DNA from: Bremia lactucae
Taxonomy: Eukaryota > Oomycota > Peronosporomycetes > Peronosporales > Peronosporaceae
Length of the DNA stretch: 64,000 bases
NCBI RefSeq assembly: GCF_004359215.1
Contig: NC_090624.1
Location: 1,687,329-1,751,328, forward strand
Direction of reading: 5' to 3'
A model generated the notes under the pieces. The model had not been told where the DNA came from and made no database searches. It was given only the letters and a program-made list of their open reading frames with translations. The translations under genes were made by a program, and so were the position numbers. Of the stretch, positions 9,196 to 19,449 are shown piece after piece. Positions within the stretch are counted from its first letter, which is position 1. Each line of letters opens with the position of its first letter.

Positions 9196-11502
9196 ATGCA
9201 AGCACTTTTCCGCGCGGGAGGAGGCTGGCGCGGACCACTGCGTCGACCACGTCCTGTACTCCTCCACGTTTCGAGTCGTACCTGGGCTTCCATGGGACAG
9301 CCTCAGACATGGATCAATCCTCAGAATGTGCCTCAGGGGGAGAGTCTGCGCAAATATGGCCGCGATCTTACGGAGATTGCTAAAGCTGGGAATCTCGATC
9401 CCGTAATTGGCCGCGAAGACTCGATTCGCCGTGCCACGCAAATATTATCGCGTCGAACCAAGAATAACCCAATTTTGATTGGTGAGCCTGGGGTGGGCAA
9501 GACCGCCGTGGCGGAGGGTCTGGCCCAGCGGATTGCGTTGGGGGAAGTTCCCGAGAGTTTAAAAGATAAAAAAGTCGTGGCGCTCGACTTGGCTGCACTT
9601 GTTGCCGGTGCAAAGTTTCGAGGCGAGTTTGAAGAGCGGCTAAAAGCCGTGTTAGAAGACGTGGACGAGAGTGCGGGGAATGTGATTTTGTTTATTGACG
9701 AGCTCCATACGTTGGTGGGAGCCGGAGGGACTGAAGGATCCACGGATGCGGCAAATATGCTGAAACCAGCGTTGGCAAGAGGTTCGCTTCACTGTATGGG
9801 GGCAACGACGTTGGACGAGTACAGGAAATACATTGAAAAGGATGCGGCTTTAGCCCGACGCTTTCAGCCCGTATTGATCTCGGAGCCGAGCGTTGAAGAC
9901 ACGGTGACAATCTTACGTGGATTAAAGGAGAAGTACGAAGTGCATCATGGCGTGAGAATTGCGGACAGTGCGCTAGTCGCAGCCGCCATGCTGGCGAATC
10001 GCTATTTGACCGAGAGAAAGATGCCGGACAAGGCGATTGATTTAATGGATGAAGCAGCGTCGAGATTGCGGCTGCAGCAGGAGAGTAAACCCGAACCAAT
10101 TGAGAAATTGGATCGCGAAGTTATTTTGCGTCGAATTGAAATTGAGGCGCTACGGAAAGAGACGGATTCTGCATCGAAAAAGCGAATGGCAGCGCTGGAA
10201 GAGGAAGTGAAAAAAGCCTCGGAGGAGTTGCGTGTGCTTTTGGACGAGTGGAATGCCGAGAAATTTAAACTCGAGGAGATGCAGCGAGCCAAGCGTGAGC
10301 TCGAAGAAGCGCGACGAGATTTGATTGCTGCGCATAACGCTGGGAATTATGCACGTGCTGGTGAATTAATGCACTCGGTGATTCCCAAATTGGAGGTTCA
10401 AGTAGCGCATGAAGAAGAGGAAGTTGAAGAACGTCGATTGGGTGGGAAAACGAGTCGGACGTCGTTGGGAGATGCCGTGACGGCTGACCACGTGGCCGAG
10501 GTGGTGGCTCAAACGACAGGGATTCCTGCATCGACATTAATGGAAGGGGAGAAGCAGCGATTGCTGAAGATGGAAGATCATTTAAATCAGCACGTGATTG
10601 GTCAGGAGGAAGCGGTGAAAGCTGTGAGCAATTGTGTCCGTCTCGCGCGTGCTGGACTCCATGCTCACAATCGTCCGATTGGCGTATTTATGTTTCTAGG
10701 TCCCACGGGTGTGGGCAAGACGGAATTGACCAAGTCGTTATCGGAATTTCTATTTCAATCGCCACAAGCACTGACACGTATCGACATGTCGGAGTATATG
10801 GAGAAATACAATGTAAGTCGTCTGGTTGGTGCCGCACCGGGATACATTGGATTTGAAGAAGGAGGTCAATTGACGGAAGCAGTTCGCCGTCGACCGTATC
10901 AGGTCATTCTTTTTGATGAGTTTGAAAAGGCTCATCACGATGTGAGTAATTTGTTGTTGCAAGTACTTGACGAAGGGCGTCTGACAGACTCCCATGGTCG
11001 CCTTGTGGATTTCCGGAACACGGTGATCATTTTAACGAGCAACCTTGGCTCTGACATTCTTGCGAAATTACCGGAAGGGGCTCCAAGTGTCATGGCTGAA
11101 GCCGACGTCATGAATGTTGTGCGTTCACAGTACGCGCCCGAGTTTTTGAATCGAATTGACGAGCTTGTGCTGTTTAACCGGCTAAAACGTGAGGATATTT
11201 ATCGAATTGCTGATTTGCAGTTGCGTCAGGTTGACCAATTATTGGAAGAGAAGGAATTGACGATGAAGATTGATTTAAAAGCGAAAGAGTGGCTAGCGAC
11301 GACTGGGTACAGTCCACTTTACGGTGCACGTCCATTAAAGCGGCTAATTCAGCAGTACGTTTTGAATCCGATGGCAGTGAAGCTACTGGATGGCACAGCT
11401 GGACCAGGCCAAGTCTTGCATGTCCAAGCTAATTCCACGATGGAGAAAAACTTCACGAAGACGCCTCAAACTTTTGAGCCGCTGCTGATTTCGGTCGAGT
11501 AG
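9196..11502 (+). CDS. HSP78: Mitochondrial ClpB/HSP78-type AAA+ disaggregase
   Basis: Intron-less, 768 residues. Residues 1-35 are Arg-rich without acidic residues, a likely mitochondrial presequence. The first AAA+ domain follows at once (LDPVIGRED; Walker A GEPGVGKT at 96-103; Walker B ILFIDE near 164-169). A charged coiled-coil middle domain spans about 310-430, and the second AAA+ domain has GPTGVGKT near 502-509 and ILFDEFEKA near 570. The bacterial ClpB N-terminal domain is absent, as in yeast Hsp78. Family role: with mitochondrial Hsp70 it resolubilises aggregated matrix proteins after heat stress. The HSE-like array directly upstream fits that role. Confidence 0.92.
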   Translation: MQALFRAGGGWRGPLRRPRPVLLHVSSRTWASMGQPQTWINPQNVPQGESLRKYGRDLTEIAKAGNLDPVIGREDSIRRATQILSRRTKNNPILIGEPGVGKTAVAEGLAQRIALGEVPESLKDKKVVALDLAALVAGAKFRGEFEERLKAVLEDVDESAGNVILFIDELHTLVGAGGTEGSTDAANMLKPALARGSLHCMGATTLDEYRKYIEKDAALARRFQPVLISEPSVEDTVTILRGLKEKYEVHHGVRIADSALVAAAMLANRYLTERKMPDKAIDLMDEAASRLRLQQESKPEPIEKLDREVILRRIEIEALRKETDSASKKRMAALEEEVKKASEELRVLLDEWNAEKFKLEEMQRAKRELEEARRDLIAAHNAGNYARAGELMHSVIPKLEVQVAHEEEEVEERRLGGKTSRTSLGDAVTADHVAEVVAQTTGIPASTLMEGEKQRLLKMEDHLNQHVIGQEEAVKAVSNCVRLARAGLHAHNRPIGVFMFLGPTGVGKTELTKSLSEFLFQSPQALTRIDMSEYMEKYNVSRLVGAAPGYIGFEEGGQLTEAVRRRPYQVILFDEFEKAHHDVSNLLLQVLDEGRLTDSHGRLVDFRNTVIILTSNLGSDILAKLPEGAPSVMAEADVMNVVRSQYAPEFLNRIDELVLFNRLKREDIYRIADLQLRQVDQLLEEKELTMKIDLKAKEWLATTGYSPLYGARPLKRLIQQYVLNPMAVKLLDGTAGPGQVLHVQANSTMEKNFTKTPQTFEPLLISVE

Positions 11503-11540
11503 ACCGTTGAATCACTTATTGTTTTAATTAATATAAAAAC

Positions 11541-11580
11541 TACAGATTTAAAATAAACACTACAGATTTAAAATAAACAC
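11541..11580 (+). repeat. 20-bp tandem repeat, two exact copies
   Basis: tacagatttaaaataaacac occurs twice head to tail in the 3' flank of the chaperone gene. It is AT-rich and may lie in the 3' untranslated region. Confidence 0.9.
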
Positions 11581-13060
11581 TTTCATTATTCCGCTATATC
11601 GCAAAAAATTGACAATTATTTCTTAAGAGTCGTCCTTAAATCCCGCTAATTTATATAGCCATAATCCTTTCTTAAATACCTCTGTATTAATATGAGAGTA
11701 GCTTAATGGTAAGAACTTGTTGATAACTAAAAACTAAATTGAGAAGCCTTTATGCAGGCCTTCCCTGCTTCGGTAACTCGAAAGTCTGCAAAAAGATTTC
11801 GCAATATATGCGTACTTTCATGTTTTATAGCAAGATGCCTTTTCAACAAAGAAATTACGAATGAAAGCCGACAAAACCTGAAACATAAGAAAATTGTGGC
11901 TCATGGTGGGTACAAAAAAGAGCACTAAGATTCGCCTATTTTAAGCACTTCCGCAAATGTTGGTAGAAGTAAAGTAAAATAAATTCATCCTGGGCTTCAC
12001 CTCCAAAGACTAACTGAAACATGCATGCCCTTATCGCTTGATTACAGCTCAACTTCTCCCTCGCTGCTCGGTTTGCTGCTCTTTCTTTTCGCTCCTTTTA
12101 TGACTTGCCAATAAATTGCCGGCGCTCTTATTGGCTTTTTCTCACCTTTTAAAAACCAGACATTTAACATCGCCAAACGAAAGCACGGTTTCTGATGTTG
12201 CCAGGGGCATTCACGCCCATTGCACTACTCTTATGTAGATAATTAGGGTGTATGGCTATAGCGATTCCCTGATAAAATTTAAAGGGTGCAATGTTTTAAA
12301 GGCCAAGAAAAAAAAAGGCGATCTAAAGACGATTCTAAAGGAATAACTCATTCAGTGAAAATATATGACGTTTTTATTCAATCACAGACGGGGAGGGGTG
12401 TGACTATACCAAAAGGGGAGTGTGGCTGGCTGTACGGCTCCCACTTTAAATTACATAGTTCTAAGTATGTGAAATTGAAATATATTTAATCACAACTTGA
12501 CGAAAGACATTGACGCGGCCATTTATGTATTAAAATAAGATAATTCTATTGTAAGAGATGCGTCTAATCTGTCGGCAGCAACTTTGAAGTGTTACAGCTG
12601 TCGAAACGTAGATGAGACATTCCGGTAAGTTGTTATTGTGATTTTCTTGAGCATTATACTTTAGTTTAAAATATAGTGTGCGAAGCTTGTTCGCGTACTA
12701 TCAGCTTGCTAAATTAAAAAATTGAAGGTTTAGACAGTTTTCAATACTTTTTTAAATATTGCAGTGCGAGGGAGGTGGGTCACTTTCAAGCTTCGACGCC
12801 ATCCAAGAACGTCAGCAATTGGATCACCAAGCAATTAGTCACGTCGGTATTGTCGGCACCGCGGTGAGGAGCAATGGACTCGAACATATCTAGAAAAAGA
12901 ATTAGCGAAGCAGCTAAGCCAGCACGGGCAAATAAATCACGAATGGCCCCCCAAAAGATCAAAATAGAAAGGGGTGTGAATATAGCAATTTCTTAAAAAC
13001 ATGGATGATTGGAGGCCATGGCTGTAAGGATTGCATCTGGCTACGTAAAAATGATGACAT
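11581..13060. other. Intergenic, no gene seen
   Basis: AT-rich sequence with only short ORFs lacking family features. The phrase gggtgtgaatata/gggtgtgactata recurs at 12396 and 12973, perhaps from an old repeat. Nothing else can be supported. Confidence 0.5.
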
Positions 13061-13064
13061 TTAA

Positions 13065-13135
13065 ACCTGATCTGGGCATAACCACCTGATCTCAAGTACC
13101 TGCTAAAAGATGTCGCAACGCAGAGAGCTGATGAT
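13065..13135 (+). repeat. Block shared by both GRLR effector upstream regions
   Basis: cctgatctgggcataaccac through gatgtcgcaacgcagagagc matches 8495-8550 closely, including ctaaaagatgtcgcaa. A shorter third copy lies at 8755-8790. The block is in plus orientation at both places although the two effector genes point in opposite directions. Confidence 0.7.
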
Positions 13136-13395
13136 GCATCTTAAGCACTGTACGCTCAATTATTAAAGTGCATTAATTCTAGGGAGCCGGTATAGCCACA
13201 TGCTTCCAAAGAAATCACTCCGGACGTAGTAGTTATCATTGGAGTCTGAAGTCTTCAAATTTCGCCCCTTTTTATCACGAGACCTGAATCTACAGAATGC
13301 TCGACAAAATTACAGGTCACAGAAACAAACAAAACTGGTGGCTCGTAAGCTCGCACAATTGAATCTTCCAACTCAAGCACCGTGGCAAGCTACCA

Positions 13396-13875
13396 ATGGT
13401 TAAAGTCTGTCTCGCCGCAGTGGCAGCCTTCGTCGCAATTAGTATCTCGGCCTTTAATACTTCGCTAGCAAATATTGTACCGGTTACTGCTGAAGACGAT
13501 GACACTTTTGCTCAAGGAAGGTTACGCGCTAATGCCGCAACAAATGTCAATAGCGACGAGAGAGGCTTAACCCGCGCTGTCGATACTGCCATTTGGAGTT
13601 TAGCAGCCAAAGTGCCATTTGTTGTGCCGAGGGAGGATGCAGTGATGACAATTGCCGCGTCGTTAAACAAAAATTTAGAACAAGCTTTGAGAAAAGACAC
13701 CAATCGGCTCCAACTTTTGGAAACCTACGTCAAAAATCATAACAAGCATTATCCATCGCAGTCCACTTCCGTCTATGGAGTGTTGTTAGATAGGTATGGC
13801 GAAGACGCAATTAGGATGGCAAAAAATAATTTAGCTGATTCAAACTTAAAGACTTTGAAGTATCTCGAATCGTAA
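13396..13875 (+). CDS. Short secreted RxLR-like effector (GRLR variant), probably truncated
   Basis: Protein of 159 residues. Signal peptide at 1-25, GRLR at 41-44, DER at 54-56. The region around the motifs (AQGRLRA..TNV..DER) and the preceding leader (ctcgtaagct) match the effector at 7701-8402, so they are paralogues. The chain ends soon after a YGVLLDRYG segment equivalent to YELLVKKYG in the paralogue, whereas the other protein continues for about 80 residues; about 24 codons stay open beyond the stop. Either a natural short form or a nonsense-truncated copy. Host target unknown. Confidence 0.75.
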   Translation: MVKVCLAAVAAFVAISISAFNTSLANIVPVTAEDDDTFAQGRLRANAATNVNSDERGLTRAVDTAIWSLAAKVPFVVPREDAVMTIAASLNKNLEQALRKDTNRLQLLETYVKNHNKHYPSQSTSVYGVLLDRYGEDAIRMAKNNLADSNLKTLKYLES

Positions 13876-14456
13876 GCGAAAGAAGGCTGGATAGCGTTAT
13901 GCCAGGCTACGCCATCCAATGGATTCGAGCCGCGAAGACGAAACGGATAGATGATTGAGGAGAACTTCGACAATTTCGTGAAACTTAGGCTCGGATCGAT
14001 GCATAAATGATTATGCTTTCGAAGAGAAGGAATAATTTGCTAATATAGTCATTGTTTTCAAATACTCGTGCTGTTTTTTATGATTAAACGTTTAACGAGC
14101 TACCATGACAGATTCGAAGTGGGCTAAACGAAATGCATCTCACCTGTCAAAGCAAAGAAGACCATGAGATGTACGGCCAGGAACCCGATTGCGCTCTGTG
14201 TTGTTGTCAGCATAATCCAGATAGTAACAAGCTTATAAAGAAATACGACGGAACTATGGTCTGTTGTGGCACGAAGTGAGTCGCAAGCATGTGCCAAAGC
14301 TTTCGACTTAAAGTATAAAGACGTTGGTTTCGGATGATTCAAATAATTTGATATATTTGGAATTTTTTCTTATATTTGGCGGACAGACAATACTTCGATA
14401 AATGTTACACGGATGTAGCTCGATGTATCTCAATCCTTTTCAGCCAATAAAAGCCA
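13876..14456. other. Intergenic
   Basis: 3' flank of the short effector and 5' flank of the PHD gene. A minus-strand 72-codon frame (14124-14342) starts only with TTG and is not supported. No repeat or RNA gene seen. Confidence 0.5.
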
Positions 14457-16385
14457 ATGAATTCACGACGTGACAGAGACCAGAAGCTGAAGATGACTCA
14501 AGACGCTTTCACGTCGGTGGCAGTAGCTTTTGAGAGATCGAGAAACTTGAAGCTGCGCACGAGTAATCGAGTAGCAGCTGCTGCTGCAAACATTGCGATG
14601 GCTGCACAAGCTCAAGAAGAGGCGGCATCGCTAACTAGGGGCTTGGCCGTGTCGTTTAGCCACAGAGCACGTCCGTGCGGTGCCCAAAACTCGATACAAA
14701 TAGAGCAAGATGCATCGGAGATGTTTTTGCCTGCGTTAAGAGGACATTCACAGGCTACAAAACGAGGTACAGAGGCTACAGTAGGTTTTGAGACTGCAAC
14801 TTTGGCATCGAAACGAATCAAAGTAAAGAGCAACATTGTGCCACAAAGCCAATTACGGAGTACATCCATTCGAGGAAAGAAACGCCGGCAAGTCTCAGAT
14901 TATGGGGCAACTTCAAAGAAAGAAGCGTCACCCATTATCACAGACCTTCCCCCATTGCCATTCACAACCCTCGACGTTGACACGGAAAAGAATAAATCAA
15001 AAGAGGCAACATCGACGAGGCAATTCGAAACTGAGGTTACTCGACGGTGTGAGTTTTGCAAAAAAGCAAGCAACATTTGCGTCATGATGCACTGCCTTGC
15101 GTGCCGTCGCCTGTACCATGCAAGCTGCTTTGTCCACGCTTTCAAGCCCTACGTTGACAACCAGACGCCTCTATGGGATCAGCTCGCGCGTCTTCAGCTC
15201 CAAGTGCCGGAGCATCGAGGCAATTTTTTTCACTGTTTGTCATGCAAAGCCGCTTTTATGGATTTTTATGAAAGTGGGGGGTACATGTGGGACTGTACTT
15301 GTCCAACATGTGTGCAACCGGAAGTAACCGTAACCTATCGTCAGCAAAAATTGGTGCAAATGATGAACGACATGGAAATGGAAAAACAACGCAAAAAAGA
15401 AAACAAAAGAAACCAGCAAAAAAGTACGAACGAAAACGGGTCAATTGCCAAACCAAGCCGTTTGAGAAAAGTAGCCACTAGTCGATGTAGCCAAGACCAC
15501 CAACCTCGAATTTGCAGCTCGGCTATGACAGAGGCAAAGGATACTGCTGCGGTATCTTTTAACAACAAGAGGAGAGAAGACACAATACTGCCAGCGCACT
15601 CGAATAGTGACGATACGTGTAAGTCTCTAGCTGTTGTCACTATGGCTTCCAACGATGACAACTTGATCGTTCAAACGGAAGTAAGTCAAAAGGAACAAGA
15701 AGTGTTTCGACAAGACGTGCAGCATGAAGAAACATTGTTGATAGGAGTGGAACAATCCATAATTTCAAGTCACGACGATTCCGTGACAGTGGAAAACGCG
15801 CCTGTCTTGACCGAAGACGCACTTCTTCGTGCGTCTTGCGATTTACAAAGCCAAAGAGCGCTGAATCAAGCCATGTCCGAGGCCGAGATCGCAGTACGTA
15901 ATATGCGCGATCTTGCTCTTTTTAAGCCATTGACGTCTCCCTCCACGCACTTGTCGAAAACCCTTTTAAACGAATTTGTGGCCCACGTCGTGTGTCTCTC
16001 CCCCAAATATGTCATGAATATGGCCAATGGCAACTTGGTAGATCGGGTGTTGCGATCGAGAACTTTGGAACCCGGGAATTCGTTTCCACGGAAAGTGGGG
16101 TGGGTAGGGTTTAGTCGAAATGCAGAAATTGCTCGAACTATTCAATGTCGATGCTGTCAACATGGGTACACTTATGACGAGTTTGTGCATCACGCGGGAA
16201 TTTCAGTGACGGCATTGAAGACGAAGGCGCGGCATTTATTGTACGTGGTCGAACGGACCGATGAATCGGCGTTGGTGCCGTTTAGTGCTTTTGCACTCAC
16301 ACTGAGCGTTGCGGGTGCGAGTCACGAGCTCGAGACGCTCTTGAAGGAGCTCCAGCCGCCTCCTTTTGCTTCCAGAGTGCTGTAG
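14457..16385 (+). CDS. PHD-finger nuclear protein with TDBD-like C-terminus
   Basis: Intron-less, 642 residues. Residues 198-286 form an extended PHD-type zinc finger: CEFC, MHCLAC, YHASC with His221, CLSC, and a closing CTCPTC. A Lys/Arg-rich helix follows (about 300-325), then a long disordered acidic region. Near 555-600, IQCRCCQHGYTYDEFVHHAG resembles the CxCC...FExHAG domain (TPL-binding/Tify-associated) that accompanies PHD fingers in plant chromatin readers. Basic stretches near 115-145 could be nuclear localisation signals. Likely role: chromatin-associated transcriptional regulator; histone target unknown. An alternative start is Met13. Confidence 0.75.
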   Translation: MNSRRDRDQKLKMTQDAFTSVAVAFERSRNLKLRTSNRVAAAAANIAMAAQAQEEAASLTRGLAVSFSHRARPCGAQNSIQIEQDASEMFLPALRGHSQATKRGTEATVGFETATLASKRIKVKSNIVPQSQLRSTSIRGKKRRQVSDYGATSKKEASPIITDLPPLPFTTLDVDTEKNKSKEATSTRQFETEVTRRCEFCKKASNICVMMHCLACRRLYHASCFVHAFKPYVDNQTPLWDQLARLQLQVPEHRGNFFHCLSCKAAFMDFYESGGYMWDCTCPTCVQPEVTVTYRQQKLVQMMNDMEMEKQRKKENKRNQQKSTNENGSIAKPSRLRKVATSRCSQDHQPRICSSAMTEAKDTAAVSFNNKRREDTILPAHSNSDDTCKSLAVVTMASNDDNLIVQTEVSQKEQEVFRQDVQHEETLLIGVEQSIISSHDDSVTVENAPVLTEDALLRASCDLQSQRALNQAMSEAEIAVRNMRDLALFKPLTSPSTHLSKTLLNEFVAHVVCLSPKYVMNMANGNLVDRVLRSRTLEPGNSFPRKVGWVGFSRNAEIARTIQCRCCQHGYTYDEFVHHAGISVTALKTKARHLLYVVERTDESALVPFSAFALTLSVAGASHELETLLKELQPPPFASRVL

Positions 16386-16601
16386 CCGAGTGCATGTTTA
16401 TTGGTGTCGAATAATTACATGGGGATTTTGTGTTTCTATGGTGCAACAAAAAGTTGCATAAGCCACTTTTTGTCCATTTTTATCTTGTGGACTATTTCAT
16501 CGATCCAAACCATAAGATAGAAATGAAATTGTGATTTGCTTTTGACCAGTAGTACAACAAGTCGCAAATAAAAGCAAAAAAAAGCAGGTTAAAAAGGGAA
16601 A

Positions 16602-18541
16602 ATGCAAAGTCGAGTATTCCGCTCCTCGGCGCTGCTACGCACGACTCGTTGTCGCAAGACCTCCACTTGTTCGCAAGCACTTGATGACGTCTATCGAAAA
16701 TTGCTGGAGCGGGGCGAGTTTGAAGATTTCCAAGTCACCGAGGCGCAGTCCACGGCTGTGAGTTTAGCTTCCCAGGGCTATTCCGTGTTCTTGCATCTCC
16801 CCACAGGTGCCGGCAAAAGTTTAGCCTTTCAGGCACCGGCTTTGCTTACTGCTTCTAATCAAATCACGCTTGTAGTATCGCCACTAATTGCGCTTTTAAA
16901 TGTACGCTTGCAACTCGTAAAATGTGGTTTTTGAATTTCTTACGAGAAACAAAAATGACCTTCATTCTTTAATACATAGGACCAAGTTGCCGCATTGAAA
17001 CGCAAAGGCATTCATGCAATTCAAGTTTCAGGCGGCAACCGCAACAAATCAGTGCCTTTGTCTCAATTATTAAGTGGCCAGAAACTTGTGTACACGACGC
17101 CAGAATTTTTGCAATTGAATGCCGAGATGACAGAATGGGTGCGTGAGGCAACAAAAGAAGACCGATTGGCACGAATTGTATTAGACGAAGCCCATTGCGT
17201 CCTGGAGTGGGGAAATACGTTTCGACCGTCGTACATGCGCTTGAGTCACTGGAAAGCGCAATTAATTCGTGACGTACCACTAACTTTCGTAACAGCTTCC
17301 GTGTCCAATGAAGCCATTGCCAAAATGGCCCATCTGTTTCAATTGCAAATGTTGCCATCGGTACCTGTAAAAACGAATACTCAAGTTGCCACTCGACATC
17401 GTCAAATGGTCGTGATCCAACAAATTACTGATCGTCCTAATTTACGTCTTGAAATCGTGGCAAAACCTTTTCAACCTGCTTTGTGGATTGCCCGTCGCGT
17501 TGCAAAGGAGACGACAATTGTCTATTGCATGACTCAAAAAGAAGCCGAAGAAACGTGTATGGCGCTTCTTTCCAGTGGCTCTCACGCAGGGGTGTACCAC
17601 GGAGGTTTATCATTAAAACGAAGGGAATTTGTACGAAAGCAGTGGATGGGGGGCAAATTGACAATCATGTGTGCCACCAGTGCATTTGGCGTACGTTGAA
17701 ATGATTGTAGCACTTGTAAAACCAGGGCGTTTGTAGTTTTTTTGAAAAAGGGGTCTTTATGCTGTATGGATCTCTAGATGGGCATTGATCGATCTGACGT
17801 GCGTTTTATTATTCACCACTCGCTTCCGTTGTCCCTTTCTTCGTATTTCCAGCAAATTGTGCGTGCACTTTATTGTAAAAGTCTTGGAAGGTGTTTATGC
17901 GATGTTTTTCTTCTCTTGTAGGGACGAAGTGGTCGAGATGGAAATCCTTCGGTATGTGTGTTGTTGTATTCAAAAGCTGACACGGACCGTGCTGCGTATG
18001 TATCGACGAATTCTCCCTTGCTGGATGGTATAAATGCCGACGAAATCAGCTATGGAAGTTCTCGAAACGAATGGACGGAAGTTGTGGCATTTTGTGAAAT
18101 GACCACGGGATGTCGAAAAGAGCACTTGTATTCGCATTTTGGCTTTCGGTTTGATTCATCACGCTGTGTTCGGAATTGCAATTGTAATGTGTTGCTTGAT
18201 TTTAATGCAAGTTTAAACGAAAGGAACGATCGAAAGGAATACCACACGAATATTGAAACACGTTTGAAGGAAACACAAGTTTCAAAACAATGGACAATTG
18301 AATACCAGTATCAAAAAGTTTTGGCAGAGTGTAAACGGTTAAACCTCTCGAAGCGAGAAACGCTGTCACGTCGTCAAATTCGGGTACGAAACGGATTGTA
18401 TGCAGTAATTTGTTTTAGTAAATTATGGTTTTGTAGGATATTTTTGAAAAGAAACCGCAATCTATGGAAGAGATGGCAAGTTTACGAGCTATTGGAGTCG
18501 CAAAAGCTTCGAGGTATTTTTGCCTTTTTCGCTTTGAATAG
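16602..18541 (+). CDS. RecQ-family DNA helicase, five exons
   Basis: Exons 16602-16901, 16980-17690, 17778-17858, 17922-18383 and 18437-18541 give 552 residues; introns of 78, 87, 63 and 53 bp have GT-AG ends and keep frame. Motifs in order: Walker A TGAGKS near residue 68, [19 protein letters not shown] across intron 1, [11 protein letters not shown] with FRPSY, the MGIDRSDVR and QQI/GRSGRDG segments rebuilt across introns 2 and 3, then a RecQ zinc-binding region (FCEMTTGC...HFGF...C..NC). 3'-5' ATP-dependent unwinding for repair and recombination. The basic, acid-free first 25 residues could target mitochondria. The last exon may continue through another intron after ASR (near 18515), so the 3' end is uncertain. 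Confidence 0.82.
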
Positions 18542-19449
18542 CAATACAAGGATAGGATTAGCGTATGATTTTAGAGAGGTTTGCCAATGGAGTTTTTTTT
18601 TTTACTTTGCGAAGTTGAAAACATCACTTTTGTGGTGTTGCCAATTGGGTATTTAATCATGTGTTTACATTTTATGATTAATTGAGTCTCTTGAAAGTGA
18701 CCACAGCTGTTTTTAATTGAAAATGTGACATTCTTAGAACATCCAGATAATATGTACTAATTATTCTGAAGACCTAATACTGTCACGTTTTGCAAAAGTT
18801 GCCTTAAAAGATGGCTGACAATTTCACTTGGGACCAATCGCCACGTTTTTTGTGCTGCATCGATTCGCATGATTCGACCAACGAAGTACGAATTACTGAC
18901 GCCTATACTTGCTTGTTTTACCTGAGGTTGACAAGCTAACGAAGTGTTCCTACCGTGATGATGGGACCAGCCCTTCCTTGACAATTCGCTCACGTCGTGG
19001 TCGTTCTAGCGGAGATAGACTTTTAGGTTGGAGCCGATTAAATTGCACCCATTTTCAAGTCACAAGTAGGCGAGACTTGTTTATCCACAAAACCGGGGCA
19101 AACAATGTGTACGCTCAATCCATCACGAGTCTCATCTCTTAAAATACCTTTCGAATCCTATCTACTGTATAAAACAATCCCAAACAAACGACACCCACCC
19201 TCTACAAACACCTTTTACAATTCATATCCTTTCTCGACCCCACGACTCCTTTTCTTTTCCCCCTTCCTCGCACGTTCCAGCATGCAAGTTCGCGTCCTGT
19301 CTGCACCCCGTCGTCAAAACCGAACTTACGAGCCAGTCCAGTCTTTTTTAGCCTCTCCTTTCCCCACGATGGGTCACAAAGCAACGCCCTCGGCTTAAGA
19401 ACGTCCGTTAAAATCCCGCGTACTTTTGTTTTCGGGAACCGACGCGTCC
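18542..19449. other. Intergenic between helicase and flippase
   Basis: No gene supported. The minus-strand frame at 18757-18993 begins with GTG and has no family features. The last 250 bases are pyrimidine-rich and probably hold the flippase promoter and leader. Confidence 0.5.

Noticed and set aside
9160..10995. Many minus-strand and shifted ORFs inside the chaperone gene
   Set aside because: They are shadows of a conserved ClpB-type coding frame and have no domain features of their own.
12286..12489. 67-codon ORF
   Set aside because: No family, no signal peptide, AT-rich intergenic surroundings.
14124..14342. Minus-strand 72-codon ORF with a hydrophobic stretch
   Set aside because: Begins with TTG, not ATG, and has no supporting splice sites or homologous features.
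18757..18993. Minus-strand 78-codon ORF between helicase and flippase
   Set aside because: Starts with GTG and resembles no family; could not be extended by plausible splicing.
19426..19449. Upstream extension of the flippase frame
   Set aside because: No ATG before 19450; the frame opens only through a TTG codon. The same reasoning moved the starts at 8402, 25779, 30300 and 59748.
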